Of a DNA stretch of 64,000 nt, positions 22,826 through 33,825 are shown piece by piece. The stretch is from Plenodomus lindquistii (taxonomy: Eukaryota; Ascomycota; Dothideomycetes; Pleosporales; Leptosphaeriaceae): assembly GCA_025504975.1 (NCBI GenBank), contig JANUWI010000013.1, forward strand, positions 1,178,001-1,242,000, written 5' to 3'. Position 1 is the first letter of the stretch. Every line of letters begins with the position of its first letter. Both the position numbers and the translations under genes were made by a program. The notes beneath the pieces are model-generated. The model worked only from the letters and a program-made list of their open reading frames with translations, had not been told where the DNA came from and made no database searches.

Positions 22826-24629
22826 TTATTGCAGAACAAATACCAGAAGCGCAAACAACTTCTTTGATGGCATGTTTGGATTTGGGGGTCCCTTTGCTAG
22901 CTTGAAGTAGCCAAGATGCAGACTTTGGAAAACGCCAGCAGGATCGTACTTCTTGCTTACAGCCAACAACTTCTTGACATTGGCAGCGCCATAGCTCGCA
23001 AGTGGATTCTGGAACTCGCTCGCGTAATTCATGTAAATGTAGTCGTTGTCGAGACCCCTCCTTTGCGCCTCAGCCTTGACCTTCTTGATGATCGTTGAGA
23101 AAAACTTGAGGATTGCAGCGTCGTTAGCAGCATTGCCCCAATCGCAGCTCATGTTCATGACAAAGAAGGGACCCTTCGAAGGATCGAGACCAAGCGCATT
23201 ACCGCCGTTCTTCTGCATACCCTTCAGCTGACCCTCTGTGATGACTTGAATCGAGATGGCAGCAAACCCAATAAGGTCTTGCACGTGGGGTACGAGCGCG
23301 TAGAACGTGTCCGTGAGAAACGTGAAGAGCTCCCGATCGACTTTGAAGGTTACATCCCACATCGTCTGACGTCGGCTCTCTTCTCCATCGGTTCGTCCTC
23401 CATTCATTCTGATAGTGAGGTCGTCGAGGGAGCTTACGTTCGTGTCTGACGTGAGATACGGGATGGCGTTGAGGTCTGAGAAGACAGTAGCGTTGCTGAT
23501 AGGATGAGCGTAGTGCATTTGGGTAATGGCAACATTGCCTAGCGCGGCGACGTAACCGAAAGACTAGAAGTAAATGTCAGTACATATGTGGATCGCAGCA
23601 AGGCAAGGGACTTACCACGATAGCCGCCGCATCGGTGTCAGAAGGCGATCCGACCGTAGCGAAATTGTAGATGGCATCGAGCACCGCCACGAACTTGTCC
23701 CGAGTAAAGATCCTTTGACCTCCCCACATCTTACCTAGGGGAAAAGCACTGAGCTTGAAATTTGTGATGATGCCAAAATTGCCGCCGCCGCCGCGAAGAG
23801 CCCAGTAGAGATCCGGCCATGTGTTTGGGCTGGCCGTGACCACGACACCAGAGGCTGTAACTACTTCGTAGCTAACAACATTGTCGCAAGCACATCCCAA
23901 TTTGTTGGCAAAGAAGGAGATACCACCGCCGAGTAAGAGACCTGATACGCCAACTGGGCCCATCTAAGTATTGGTCAGCACACGAACAGAAGCAATTACG
24001 ATTAACTCACTCGACCGCCTGCGACTCCAACACCCAGTGGATCCAGCTGGCTGTACACATCGACCCATCGGTTCCCAGGACCGACGTCCACCGTCTTCTT
24101 ATCTTTTGATAATTGTACTTGTTTCATCCCTTCCATGGATACCGTGATTCCACCATCAATGCTGGATCCTCCACCAAATGCAGCATGTCCACCACCCTTC
24201 ACAGCAAATGGACATTGCGTGAGACGCGACGAAAGTACGAGCGAAGACACCTCGACCGTTGAACTTGGCTGGAAGACACAGTGGGGATTGACTCCGCCAT
24301 GCTGAGCACTCCAGTAACCGCCTGTGAAAGCGTCGTACTCGGCTGTTCCTTCCGATAATAGCTTTTCCTTGCCGTAGATCAGGTTCAGCGATGAACACTA
24401 TTCTTCATCAGCCATCTAATCGATTAGTTGGGGTTCCTCTACTGACTGCGATCGAACAGCCGCTGAGCGATGTTCGGTCAACTAGTCCAGCCAATTGGGG
24501 AATGGCGGAGACGTTGACGCCATTTCCTATCAATGCTTCCGTGACATTGAAGTCGGCGGATTCAAAGACACCGTTTTGGGGGAATACCGCTGTGGTGAGA
24601 GCGCCGAGCAAGAAAATTACGGCCTTCAT
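22826..24629 (-). CDS. Secreted FAD-linked oxidase, BBE type
   Basis: Four exons (24629-24447, 24397-24011, 23963-23616, 23563-22826), three introns of 47-52 nt, all phase 0, 551 aa. The signal peptide is MKAVIFLLGALTTAVFPQNG. The FAD-binding PCMH domain contains VKGGGHAAFGGGSS, whose His can bind FAD covalently, and GPVGVSGLLLGGGISF. The second Cys ligand of bicovalent BBE enzymes is not evident there. The C-terminal BBE motif is present (YMNYASEFQNPLASYGAAN and YDPAGVFQSLHLGYFK). Enzymes of this type oxidise sugars or secondary metabolites outside the cell. Only 58 bp separate it tail-to-tail from the PP2C gene. Confidence 0.88.
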
Positions 24630-25872
24630 CTTATATTTTTCCAAAGGAGATGAAGGCTTGGGTACCAAGGACGGGCTGTATTGTGCAAAGCACGTTGAAT
24701 TCAACCCAAACGAATGCCTGCAGGTTCCACAAACAACCATTGGTGTATGCATGTTTAGATTACGTCCGCACGCATCCTTGACATGGTTGCTGCATCCGCA
24801 GAACCACTACACTCAGACTGGAAAGAACGGGTACTCAAAAGGACCTTGACGAAGGAATTAGAAACCCTCTGGCCGAGGCTGTGGTGCTATCAAAGTCGAT
24901 CTGAATAGCTCGCTTGCAACAGTCGATGCAAGAGAGGATTGCACTATATGAGCCTTTGCCACGCTTAGAGCCATGATCGTCGTTCGTGTACCTCTGTGCC
25001 GAAAAGTTTGATTGAAAGCGGGAAAGCTTCAGATGACGAGAAGCATCGCGATTCCAGCAATAGCTTGAGATCATGTCAAGCAAGAGAGCGCAGTTCGTGT
25101 GGTTTCGAGCATAGATAGGAAGGAAACAGACGTGGGCGCGCGTTGATGGGGCGCTCCTACTCCTTAGCGTTAGCGCCAAAACTAGCGCAGTGGGTCCACG
25201 ATCCTCACGACGCGCGAAGGAAGACAACATGCTGTGCCGTACTCATAGGTACTTCATACAGACGCTGCGCCTTGCTCACGAGAACGGGAGCGAACAGGAA
25301 CAGCTGTGATGAAGTGAATGTTCCCCCCTTTTCTTGTCTCACAGATTTCAGCAGGACACAAGGACATGGGCCGGTACCGACATCACGAAAACCCGCGAGC
25401 TTAACAACAGTCAAGGGCACCACAGCCTCCATAAATGCGAATATAATCCGCAAGCGCATCGATACAGAGGCCATCATACAACGTGGCAGGGTACATCAAG
25501 CAGCCAAAAGGCGATGTTAAACTCAAAAGTATAGCCATTTCGGAAGGTCACACTAGAGGGAGACACGTCGACAGTCTTTGGAATGACACACACAGTAGTC
25601 AGGAAGAGCTTGCGAGAAGCTCACAAAACATAGTGGTAACGACGATGCTACGCATTAGTGGTGAAATAGCCAAGGCGTCAAGTTCGAGATCCTGAGTTGC
25701 ATGGTCAATACAAGAAGGAGTATTATCACATTCACAACACGACGCGATATTTCATAAATTCCGAGACAGGTCGCTGGGTGAAAATGTGATTAGTTGCCTG
25801 CTAACTAAATTTGTAGAGTCGAAAATACTCATGCTTCACTTACCTTCGCTATCTATACTTATCGCTGCCCCC
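24630..25872. other. Intergenic region
   Basis: 1.2 kb. ORFs of 120-150 aa on both strands have no motif and overlap one another; I do not support any as a gene. Confidence 0.5.
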
Positions 25873-27186
25873 TCATAACTGTACCTCTCCCTGCCAAACC
25901 CTCAACATGAGATTAGCAATCCTCCTAATCTCGCCCGGCGGTTGACCAAGAGCCACACTAATATCCTCGAGTAACCGCAGACCCCGTAAATGTGCTCTAC
26001 TGAACCCCCGAGCTATAAGTCTTCTCCTGCGATGAAACCGCACTATACACTGCAAGTTATCTCTCTGCCCCCAAGGTTGAGGAGCCCAATTGTTATAGGC
26101 GATTATCCTCTGCAGCAGATGTTGGTTCTCGGGCCTCATGAGCCAATCCCGACACGGTATCTGTGTCAACTTCAGCGCCCGCTCAGGCGCAAAGTCCACC
26201 ACCAACGTCGCGGTCGACACGAGATATTTCAGCGTCGGCGTCGTGCGCAACCGTCTAAAATGCCGTAATGAATGCGGGGGATGATCCCAAACACTATTCA
26301 CGTGGACGGTCCGATGTGTAGGGAAATAATCCCACCCCACCACCTTCGTGTCCCTCGACGTAGGCCACGTCAAATTGATAATCCCGCCGGCCAACCCACC
26401 TCTCACCCTCGAATACGGATCACTATACACGATCCCATTCTCCCTCCCAAACGTATCCGTATACGGCCTCGGCAGCGTAATCACCGGATACTCGGGCAAA
26501 TAATCCACCAGCACCCTCGCGCGCCCTGGATCCGGGCCCCTCAAATACGCCCACTTGATCTCCCCCACCCACCCCCTCACCACACTGTAACCGCCTACCT
26601 GCCCCAGCGGCACTATCTGCGCGCCCCGATGAGATAACGGATCAGCAATAATACAGTACCGATCTAGTCGCAAAGTGCAAATAACATGATACCCGAATTC
26701 TCGGGTGGGGGCCTGCGTCCAACTATCCGTTACTAACTCTACGCGGCGTGCATACCGTCTTAGCGTAGCGAGACGACTGAGACGTCGGTGTATGGCTTTT
26801 TTACACGCGTTCGCCATGGCGAGACAATTTCCATACGGTTCCATTTGTTTCCAGGCACCATTCGCCGTCGTCACCGTCCTTTTTGCATCAGCGGGTGTAC
26901 GCACACCGAGGAACGTCTCCCACGTGTGAAAATTTGAGTAATTCCGCGCGGAGGTTTCGTTCTTTACAATTGTGTCGATTTCTTGGAAGAGCCGGCGGAT
27001 GGTGCGTGGGGAGTCGGGCTTTTGGATGATGTCGTAGGTGCTCCATTGCGCGGGGGTGAGGACCCGGGAGAGTTCTGTGCGGATTACTTCAACGTGTCGG
27101 GTTCCGTTGGGCCCGGCGGAGGTGGGGAGGGGGATGCCGGGGATGAAGTGGTTGTTTAGGATGGCTTTGCGGGGCGCGTGGAACAT
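25873..27186 (-). CDS. Unrecognised protein with possible papain-fold Cys-His-Asp triad
   Basis: Single exon. The frame is open from 27630, but the first 148 residues are low-complexity and unlikely, so I start at MFHAPRKAILNNHF (27186), 437 aa. I do not recognise the family. Residues 110-185 contain YGNCLAMANACKK (Cys121 at a helix start), EFGYHVICTLRL (His167) and CIIADPLSH (Asp182). The order and the 15-residue His-to-Asp spacing resemble transglutaminase-like and arylamine N-acetyltransferase folds. The C-terminal 100 residues are Arg-rich. There is no signal peptide. Catalysis is inference from spacing only; the protein may be a lineage-specific orphan. Confidence 0.65.
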   Translation of the reverse strand: MFHAPRKAILNNHFIPGIPLPTSAGPNGTRHVEVIRTELSRVLTPAQWSTYDIIQKPDSPRTIRRLFQEIDTIVKNETSARNYSNFHTWETFLGVRTPADAKRTVTTANGAWKQMEPYGNCLAMANACKKAIHRRLSRLATLRRYARRVELVTDSWTQAPTREFGYHVICTLRLDRYCIIADPLSHRGAQIVPLGQVGGYSVVRGWVGEIKWAYLRGPDPGRARVLVDYLPEYPVITLPRPYTDTFGRENGIVYSDPYSRVRGGLAGGIINLTWPTSRDTKVVGWDYFPTHRTVHVNSVWDHPPHSLRHFRRLRTTPTLKYLVSTATLVVDFAPERALKLTQIPCRDWLMRPENQHLLQRIIAYNNWAPQPWGQRDNLQCIVRFHRRRRLIARGFSRAHLRGLRLLEDISVALGQPPGEIRRIANLMLRVWQGEVQL

Positions 27187-27952
27187 GGTGGTGTGTGTGG
27201 TGACCGTTGCGGTCTGTAATTCTTTTGGACTGGAGTGAATGGAGCAGTTATGGTTGGTGCCTTGATCTGTAGCTTGTTGGTGATGTAGTGGGATTGGTGT
27301 ATATACATTTTCGACAAGTGTACAAAGACAGGGACGAAGACGAGGCTGATGGGCTTTGTCGCCTTGTTGACATTGTTTGTGTTGGTTTTCTATGGACATG
27401 TGCGTTGTGAGATTCACTACTCTCGTCTGCATGGTAAGTACAGATGACAAAGAAGTTTGGGGACTTCTTTCACTGCGCTCGAGTGACGTCTGCACAATGC
27501 ATGTGTACTTTGGTTGTACATTTGGTGGGTCTGAGGCAAGTTTGGCGAGAGAGAGGATCCATTTTAGGTACATAATGAGACTGGTGGAGAGGGATATATT
27601 ATCGGGAGCGGACTGTGAGAACCCAGCCATGAAGAGAGTTCGTTGAATATGTGACTTTCACAACGAACACGTTGGTACGCTGAATCCAGCGTGTGGCGGA
27701 CTTCTTTACTTGACATGGAGTCTATAGGCAAAAGAACACCAATACTGTCGGAGAAAAGTGCGAGAACACGATGAGAATGGCGGCAGGTAATGAAATCCAG
27801 TCCTGGCGATGAGTACAGCCTGTAAAAGCTGAAATGCAGATGGTCGAACAACAAGTCGCCGGCCTCGCCTTTGAAGAAGAATTACTCAAATTGGTATCGT
27901 GATGCACCTCAAAGCAATGCCTGTAAATGCTAAAAATGCCCTGCTTTACACT
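27187..27952. other. Intergenic region
   Basis: 766 bp between two minus-strand genes: promoter of the 437-aa gene and 3' flank of Yju2. No other feature is seen, except the uncertain N-terminal extension frame up to 27630. Confidence 0.5.
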
Positions 27953-28822
27953 TCAATCATCATCGCTATCGTAGCCTGCCACCAACATCGAAGAGAGTTT
28001 CGAGGGCGGCGCCGGATCCTTGACAGCTTTTGCAGGTGCAGGTGGCGGTGCAGCAGCCTTCTTCTTGATGCCCAGTGCCGCGCCAAAGTCTTTCTTCTCT
28101 TTCGGCTTCTTGCTAAACGACGTGACGGCTGGTATCTCGATTGGTGCATCGATCATTTCCTCCTCTATGACTTCTTCCCCGATATCTGGCATACTACGAC
28201 TCGCAAATGCCTGTCTTGCCGCCTCGGCATCCTCCTCTTCCTGCCGTTGTCTCCGGTCGTCGACGGGATCTGGTCCAACGTCCGTGGTCGTGCCGTCTCG
28301 CTCTGCTTTCTCTACGCGCGCATTCCGCGAACGAATCTCATCCAGCGCATCGGCAATGGCCATTTCCGTCTTGGCATCCAAAACCTTGGTCTCGAGCTCC
28401 TTCATCGCATCCCTCTCTGCCTCCTCCCTCTCAATGCGATCCAGTCTCTCCTCCTCCGTCTCCTCGTTCAGCTTTGCCTCTCTCCAGGGCTCAAAGTTGC
28501 GCTTGGCGCCCCTCTCACACTCGTAGTCCATGTTCTTGGGATCCGTCTTGAAGGTAATTTCGCCCGAACAGCGCGTACACCGTATGTAGAAGCGGAAAAT
28601 GGCAATGGCGTAGTATTTCTCGTCGGTGGTTTCCTTGCGCGCGTTGAACTTGCGGCCTTTGTAGATGAACTCGCCGCAGTGGGTGCATTTCATGGAGAAG
28701 GGGGCCATGAGACGGACGGTCATGAGCTTGGGGCCGGCATTTTTGGGGCCGCGCTGACGGGTGATTTTCGAGGGGTCGAAGTCTGGGGGGTAGTATTTTG
28801 TGAGGACCTTGCGCTCGGACAT
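27953..28822 (-). CDS. YJU2: Splicing factor Yju2/CWC16
   Basis: Single exon, 289 aa. The N-terminus MSERKVLTKYYPPDFDPSKI is the signature of Yju2/CCDC94. It acts with the Prp19-associated complex in the first catalytic step of pre-mRNA splicing. Two CxxC knuckles are present: C46-THC49 and C82-TRC85, with FYIRCTRCSGEITFKTDP between core strands. A long acidic coiled-coil follows (about 115-185), then a basic, Ala/Pro-rich tail ending in DSDDD. Length is normal for the family. It is head-to-head with the APC/C gene at 29236. Confidence 0.95.
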   Translation of the reverse strand: MSERKVLTKYYPPDFDPSKITRQRGPKNAGPKLMTVRLMAPFSMKCTHCGEFIYKGRKFNARKETTDEKYYAIAIFRFYIRCTRCSGEITFKTDPKNMDYECERGAKRNFEPWREAKLNEETEEERLDRIEREEAERDAMKELETKVLDAKTEMAIADALDEIRSRNARVEKAERDGTTTDVGPDPVDDRRQRQEEEDAEAARQAFASRSMPDIGEEVIEEEMIDAPIEIPAVTSFSKKPKEKKDFGAALGIKKKAAAPPPAPAKAVKDPAPPSKLSSMLVAGYDSDDD

Positions 28823-29235
28823 GGTGGCGGTGGTTCAGACGGAGGGTGTGAGAAAAGTGTATTTGGAGAGTGAGATTGGCGCTGGGGTCGCGATTTGTTG
28901 ACGGCTGAGGGGTTTGTGGGTGGGTGTTGGAGTGACCGAAGGAAGGGGAAAGTCGAGGTGACGGAGGCACGTGGGAGGTTTGCAGGGGGAGGCGGCAGCA
29001 CTTTTGGCTGAGTCAGCGGCAGTGACGCGCAGCTGGACCCCGCAAACCATGTGCTTTCGCGTGGCTGGCGCGGCGGACAAGGCAAGAGCGACGCGCCATT
29101 CGTGGTGGTGACTACCCCAAACAACAAATAGCCTGTTCTCGCTTCGGCGCATATCCATCCCCCATATAGCTATTCCTCATACGACTATTCCTACTCCCCC
29201 GACACCGTCTCCCCTCGCCGCATGCCCTTGGCGCC
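28823..29235. promoter_or_regulatory. Shared divergent promoter of YJU2 and CDC16 genes
   Basis: 413 bp between two start codons pointing apart. It must contain both promoters; G-rich on the Yju2 side. No specific binding site is claimed. Confidence 0.6.
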
Positions 29236-29678
29236 ATGGACGTGTTCCTGCGCGAATGGCGGCAGGACGCCCTCAACCGGCACCAGTACGACGCGGCCAT
29301 TGCGTGCGCCGACAAGGTGCTGGCCATGACGGGTATGAAGCCGGGCCGAGGCTGCACTTGAGCCACAGACAAACACACACACAAGACACAAGACACTGAC
29401 GCTCCTCCCAAGGCGACGAACAGGACGCCTTTTGGCTGGCACAGGTCCACTTCACCACGGCAAACTACGACGCCGCCCGCGGCCTGCTCGCCAGACACGG
29501 CCTCATTGAGCGCACCCCGCAGAGCCGCTACCTGGCCGCCCACTGCTACATCAAGCAGAACAAGGTCGACGACGCCCTGCGCATTCTCGGCGACAAGAAC
29601 CCCACCCACCTGGTCTCTGCGCCGGGGAGCGCCAGGACGAAGCTGCGCCATGTCGACGTCAACAGCAACAGCAACAGC

Positions 29679-29739
<61 letters not shown>

Positions 29740-31319
29740 GCAGCAACAACAACCACCGGCCGGGCGCCCGCCACCACAGCAAGACGGGCACGCGCTCCGA
29801 CAGAGTCCCCACGAGCGAGGAGCGCGATCGCGAGGACGTCAGCAACATCAAGGCCGAGGCGGGCATGTGCTTCCTGCGCGGCCACTGCTATGCCAAGCTC
29901 AACTCGTTCGACCGCGCCAAAGACTGCTACAAGACGGCCGTGCAGATTGACGTCCAGAACTACGAGGCCTTTGACGCCCTCATGCGCAACAACCTCATGT
30001 CGCCCGCCGAGGAATGGGTCTTTCTCGAGTCGCTCAACTTCGACATGATCAACGTCAAGAACAACGCCTCCCTCTCCCAAGAAGCCGCCCAGTTCACAAA
30101 GACCTTCTACACGACCCGTCTCTCCAAGTACACCAACCCAGAGGCCTCCGTCGCCGCTACCGAGACTCTCAGCACACACTACAATCTTGCCAACAACGCC
30201 GACATCCTGCTGTCAAAGGCAGACCTCATGTTCACAATGTGTCGCTTCCGCGATGCCCTCCAGCTGACCTCCTCCGTTCTCGCAGACGACAAGTACAACT
30301 TTGCCATTCTCCCCATCCACATCGCCTCTCTCCATGAACTCGGCGAGAAGAACACCCTCTACATGCTCTCCCACGACCTCACCGAATCCCAGCCCTCTGA
30401 ACCCTGCTCCTGGCTCGCGGTAGGCGCATACTACCTCTCCATTGGCAAAATCGCAGAAGCCCGCCGCTACTTCTCCAAATCCTCCATGATGGACCCCCAC
30501 TTTGGACCTGCCTGGATAGGTTTCGCACATACTTTTGCTGCAGAGGGTGAACACGACCAAGCCATCTCTGCGTACAGCACGGCAGCACGACTATTTCAGG
30601 GCACCCATCTCCCACAATTGTTCCTCGGCATGCAGAACCTACAACTGAACAACCTGGCGTTGTCAAGAGAGTACTTCAAAACTGCCTACGGCCTCTGCAG
30701 CACCGATCCCTTGCTATTAAACGAGCTAGGCGTAGTGTACTACCATGATGCCCAACTCTCCGACTCCATTAACTTCTTCCGGCGCGCGCTGGAGAACTCA
30801 ATAGCCAACGAGGCAGATCCCGATGCCGCCCTTCCTATGAAGATCAATCTAGGCCACGCACTCCGCCGCGCTGGCGAGTTCGAAGAGGCGCTCCAGATGT
30901 TCGAGACTGTCCTGCGGCATGGCATCAAGGACGCAGCAGTCTTCACCGCAAAGGGAATCGTCCTCTTGGAGCTAGGTCGCGCCTTCGAAGCCGTTGTTGT
31001 ATTCCACGAAGCGCTTGCAGTCAGTCCGCAAGACGGCATGGCAACAGACATGCTGACGCGCGCGCTATCCGTCAACGAGTCGGACAGTGGCTGGGGTTTG
31101 CAAATCGGCGGCATCGAGGAAGAAGTTGGCAGCACGCGTATGATAGGCGAACGCGAGGACGAGGAAATTGGCGAGTTGGAACGGAGAATGCACGGCAGGC
31201 TAAAGGAGATTGAAATGAACCGTGTGGCAGGACGACGGGGGAGGAGAGGTAGAGTGGTGATGCAAGAGGATGAAAGTGCATTTGGGGAGAGCATGATTGT
31301 GGATAGTGACGAGGGGTAG
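29236..31319 (+). CDS. CDC16: Anaphase-promoting complex TPR subunit Cdc16/Cut9
   Basis: Two exons (29236-29332, 29413-31319; 80-nt intron) give 667 aa. Repeated TPR helices are visible along the protein: FLRGHCYAKLNSFDRAKDCY, AWLAVGAYYLSIGKIAEARRYF as read at 30409-30474, PAWIGFAHTFAAEGEHDQAI, NELGVVYYHDAQLSDSINFF and KINLGHALRRAGEFEEALQMF. This order and the start MDVFLREWRQDALNRHQYDA match Cdc16/Cut9/APC6, a scaffold subunit of the mitotic APC/C ubiquitin ligase. An Asn/Ser run encoded by an AAC microsatellite (29661-29753) interrupts the N-terminal TPRs near residue 115. The C-terminal 60 residues are acidic and basic, probably disordered. Confidence 0.92.
29661..29753 (+). repeat. In-frame AAC/AGC microsatellite in CDC16
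   Basis: Alternating AAC-AGC codons lead into 20 uninterrupted AAC codons (29679-29738), then AGC AGC AAC AAC AAC. It encodes an Asn/Ser tract and is likely length-variable between strains. Confidence 0.95.
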
Positions 31320-32427
31320 ATTCACTCGTCACGACGGCCGTGAAGGGGGATTGACATTGTTGGATACACAAGCATGCATGCGCATGTGTAAAAGCGTGCA
31401 AAGCGACATTTTAACTTTTTGGATAAGGGGGGAGGGGGGAAATGTGGGTTGCATTTTGCACTTATGAGGCGTACAGGGCGTAGGAAGCATAGCGTGGAGT
31501 CTATGGGATCAAGGAGATTGAGACTTGACATTGCACATGGCGTTGAAAGAATCCTAGTGTGCTTATCTTCTAATCTCATGCCCACTTACTCTCCATTTTC
31601 TTCTAATATCCTCCCTAATCGTTCCCCTCCATGATTGTGTATCTTCAGGTGGGAAAGGGGGGTATAAGCGTTCGTAAAACCCATCCCACACAAAGAAACA
31701 CACTTTGTCAACTGTGCCGTAGCAGTACACCACATACGCGCCTCGTTTTCTCCAGTCGAATGAGATATCCAACCAACCAACGCAATTAAATAGTGGAAGA
31801 ATGACAGCGCCGCTACATTCCTCTACACATTGTCCTGCCAGTCCTTGCGCAAGGCTGACCCTTCAATGTAAGATTGAACACGGAAAAGGGGAGATTCAGC
31901 CAAGACACAGTCAAGAGGCTAGTCTACACTGATACAGCTCTATCTTACGTTAGATTAGGGGAGCACGTACACGTGTCTGGTGTGTGTTCTGTATGGCTAT
32001 TGTCGTACAGATTCGTACAGATTGAGAATAGGCGGGGTCAAGACATGCATGCAAGGTTAGTCGTGCATGAGACGTCTGAGACATAAGTACAAAGACGATA
32101 TGACTAACTATTACAAGTGCTACGAGTATCATGACTTACCTGGGGTTCGACGGCAAGAAGAGTCCCGGTCCTGCATCGAGGTTCTTGACTACAAGCAGCT
32201 GATCGTATAGTCTCTGACAGTTCTTCTCGTCGCTCGGGTACACAAGGACACCGGGGCGCAATGATGACTTTCATGTCATTGCTGCTTTTGATAGTGTTCC
32301 TTGGTACATCGTGGTTTGCTTGCTCTGCGGCGCCATCTACAGCCGGTGAGTTACTGACGATCAAGCGAGAGCAATGGGGTTGAATAATCAAACTGATAAT
32401 ATACAAGGAGTTAAGATACTTTCATTA
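31320..32427. other. Intergenic region next to the transposon island
   Basis: 1.1 kb with short ORFs only; nothing recognisable. Composition is still ordinary, not RIP-like. Confidence 0.5.
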
Positions 32428-32747
32428 AGCGAAGCAAGACGTCGCCTACATCCTCGCCGCCATTGCCGGCAAAAAACCCCGCGACAACTACACCTCTGCC
32501 ATTTCTAACAACGGCCGCATCCCTTCTTACATCTTCGCCCGCAAACCCTCCTCTCCTATACCAGACGCTATATATTCCTCCATGTCTACACGTACCACGG
32601 AGTAAATCTCAACCTACATCTTTAAGCTCGCTATTACCTATGCTGGAAACATCGTCTAGGCCAAGTCATCCGTCATGTCTTGCAGCAGTGGCGTTTGCTT
32701 GAATACCTCGTCATTGACTTTGGCAAGCCGACACTACGTATCTGGAC
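32428..32747 (+). pseudogene. Coding-like relic cut by the hAT insertion
   Basis: A frame reads QDVAYILAAIAGKKPRDNY, SAISNNGRIPSYIFARKPSS, then a TAA, ISTYIFKLAITYAGNIV, a TAG, and after a frame change LEYLVIDFGKPTLRIW, reaching the hAT insertion point. The composition and alternation of hydrophobic and charged residues look protein-like, but stops and a frame change show decay. I do not recognise the family. Across the transposon the frame would continue ..RIWTSL and stop. It could also be chance; there is no start codon or promoter evidence. Confidence 0.4.
32740..32747 (+). repeat. Left 8-bp target site duplication of hAT
   Basis: ATCTGGAC, identical to 49606-49613 on the other side of the element. 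Confidence 0.85.
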
Positions 32748-32829
32748 TAGGCTGGCAAATGGGTAGGACTGGGGTCGGGGTTGGGTTAGCTTACATAAGA
32801 CCTAACCCCAACCTAGCCATATAACCCTA

Positions 32830-33825
32830 TTTTTTTAACTACTAAATAGGTTAAAGTAAGGCTTAGGTCTTATAGGCTAAAAGTTAAAATTAAATTTTAT
32901 ATAAATAGATATATTTAAATTTAAATAATTATAATATTATATTTTTAAAATAGTTAATTTTAAAATACTAACTATACTATATTTAATAGTATTATAAATA
33001 TTTAATTATTATAAATAATAATTATAGTTATAGTAGAAATTAATTAGAAAAAAGTTTATATCTATTATAGTTAATTTACTAGTAAAATCTCTAGTATTAT
33101 ATTAAAATAATTTAACTATATATACTCTAGAAGCCTATTTTTATATAGTAATACTTTACTAGTTATAAATTTTTAGTCTAAATTATAATTTACTTTATAT
33201 AAATTATATTTATATTATAGTTTATTTTTATTAGTATATATATATATAACTATAAATAAAATATATATTTTTAAAATATTTAATAAAAAATATTTTAGTA
33301 GCTTTTTAAAAAGCTTTAATAGCTTCTAAATACTACTACTTATTTTTTTTAAAAAAAATATTCTAGTAAATTTTATAAATAAAATAAAAAAAAAGTAACT
33401 TTTTAAAAAAAAGTTTAGTAGTTTTTTAATAGCGCCTAATTTTATAAAGTATAATAGCTATTAATTATTAGTATAGTAATATAATAATAGACTATAATAA
33501 TTTACTACTAGGCTTAAAATAGCGCTTTTTTCTATTAGCTACTATAGTCTACTTTTTTATTTTATTTTTTACTATTAGTAGATTTATAAATAGTCTATTT
33601 AGTACTTACTATTATTAGTAGTAAAATAGGTATTATAAAAATATTTTAAATTACTATTAATAGATTATTTTACTAATATTAGTATTTATTAATAAGTAGA
33701 TACGTAGTATAAAATATATATATAGCGCGTTTTTTTAAAGTTTATATAACTATTTACTCTACTAAAATAACTATAATTTATTTTTTTTATAACTTTTTTT
33801 TTCTACTATACTTATTAGATTATTA
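32830..33825. other. RIP-mutated hAT interior, left part
   Basis: Very AT-rich, TpA-dominated sequence with no ORF. It starts with subterminal repeats of the hAT element. Interpreted as its ruined coding region. Confidence 0.75.

Noticed and set aside
24391..25230. Overlapping 130-150-aa ORFs on both strands
   Set aside because: Partly antisense to the BBE oxidase first exons; the rest has no motif.
27899..28873. 324-aa plus-strand ORF
   Set aside because: Antisense shadow of the Yju2 gene; no motif and improbable composition.
29112..30179. 355-aa minus-strand ORF
   Set aside because: It is antisense to the Cdc16 gene and low-complexity (Val/Leu runs from the AAC repeat).
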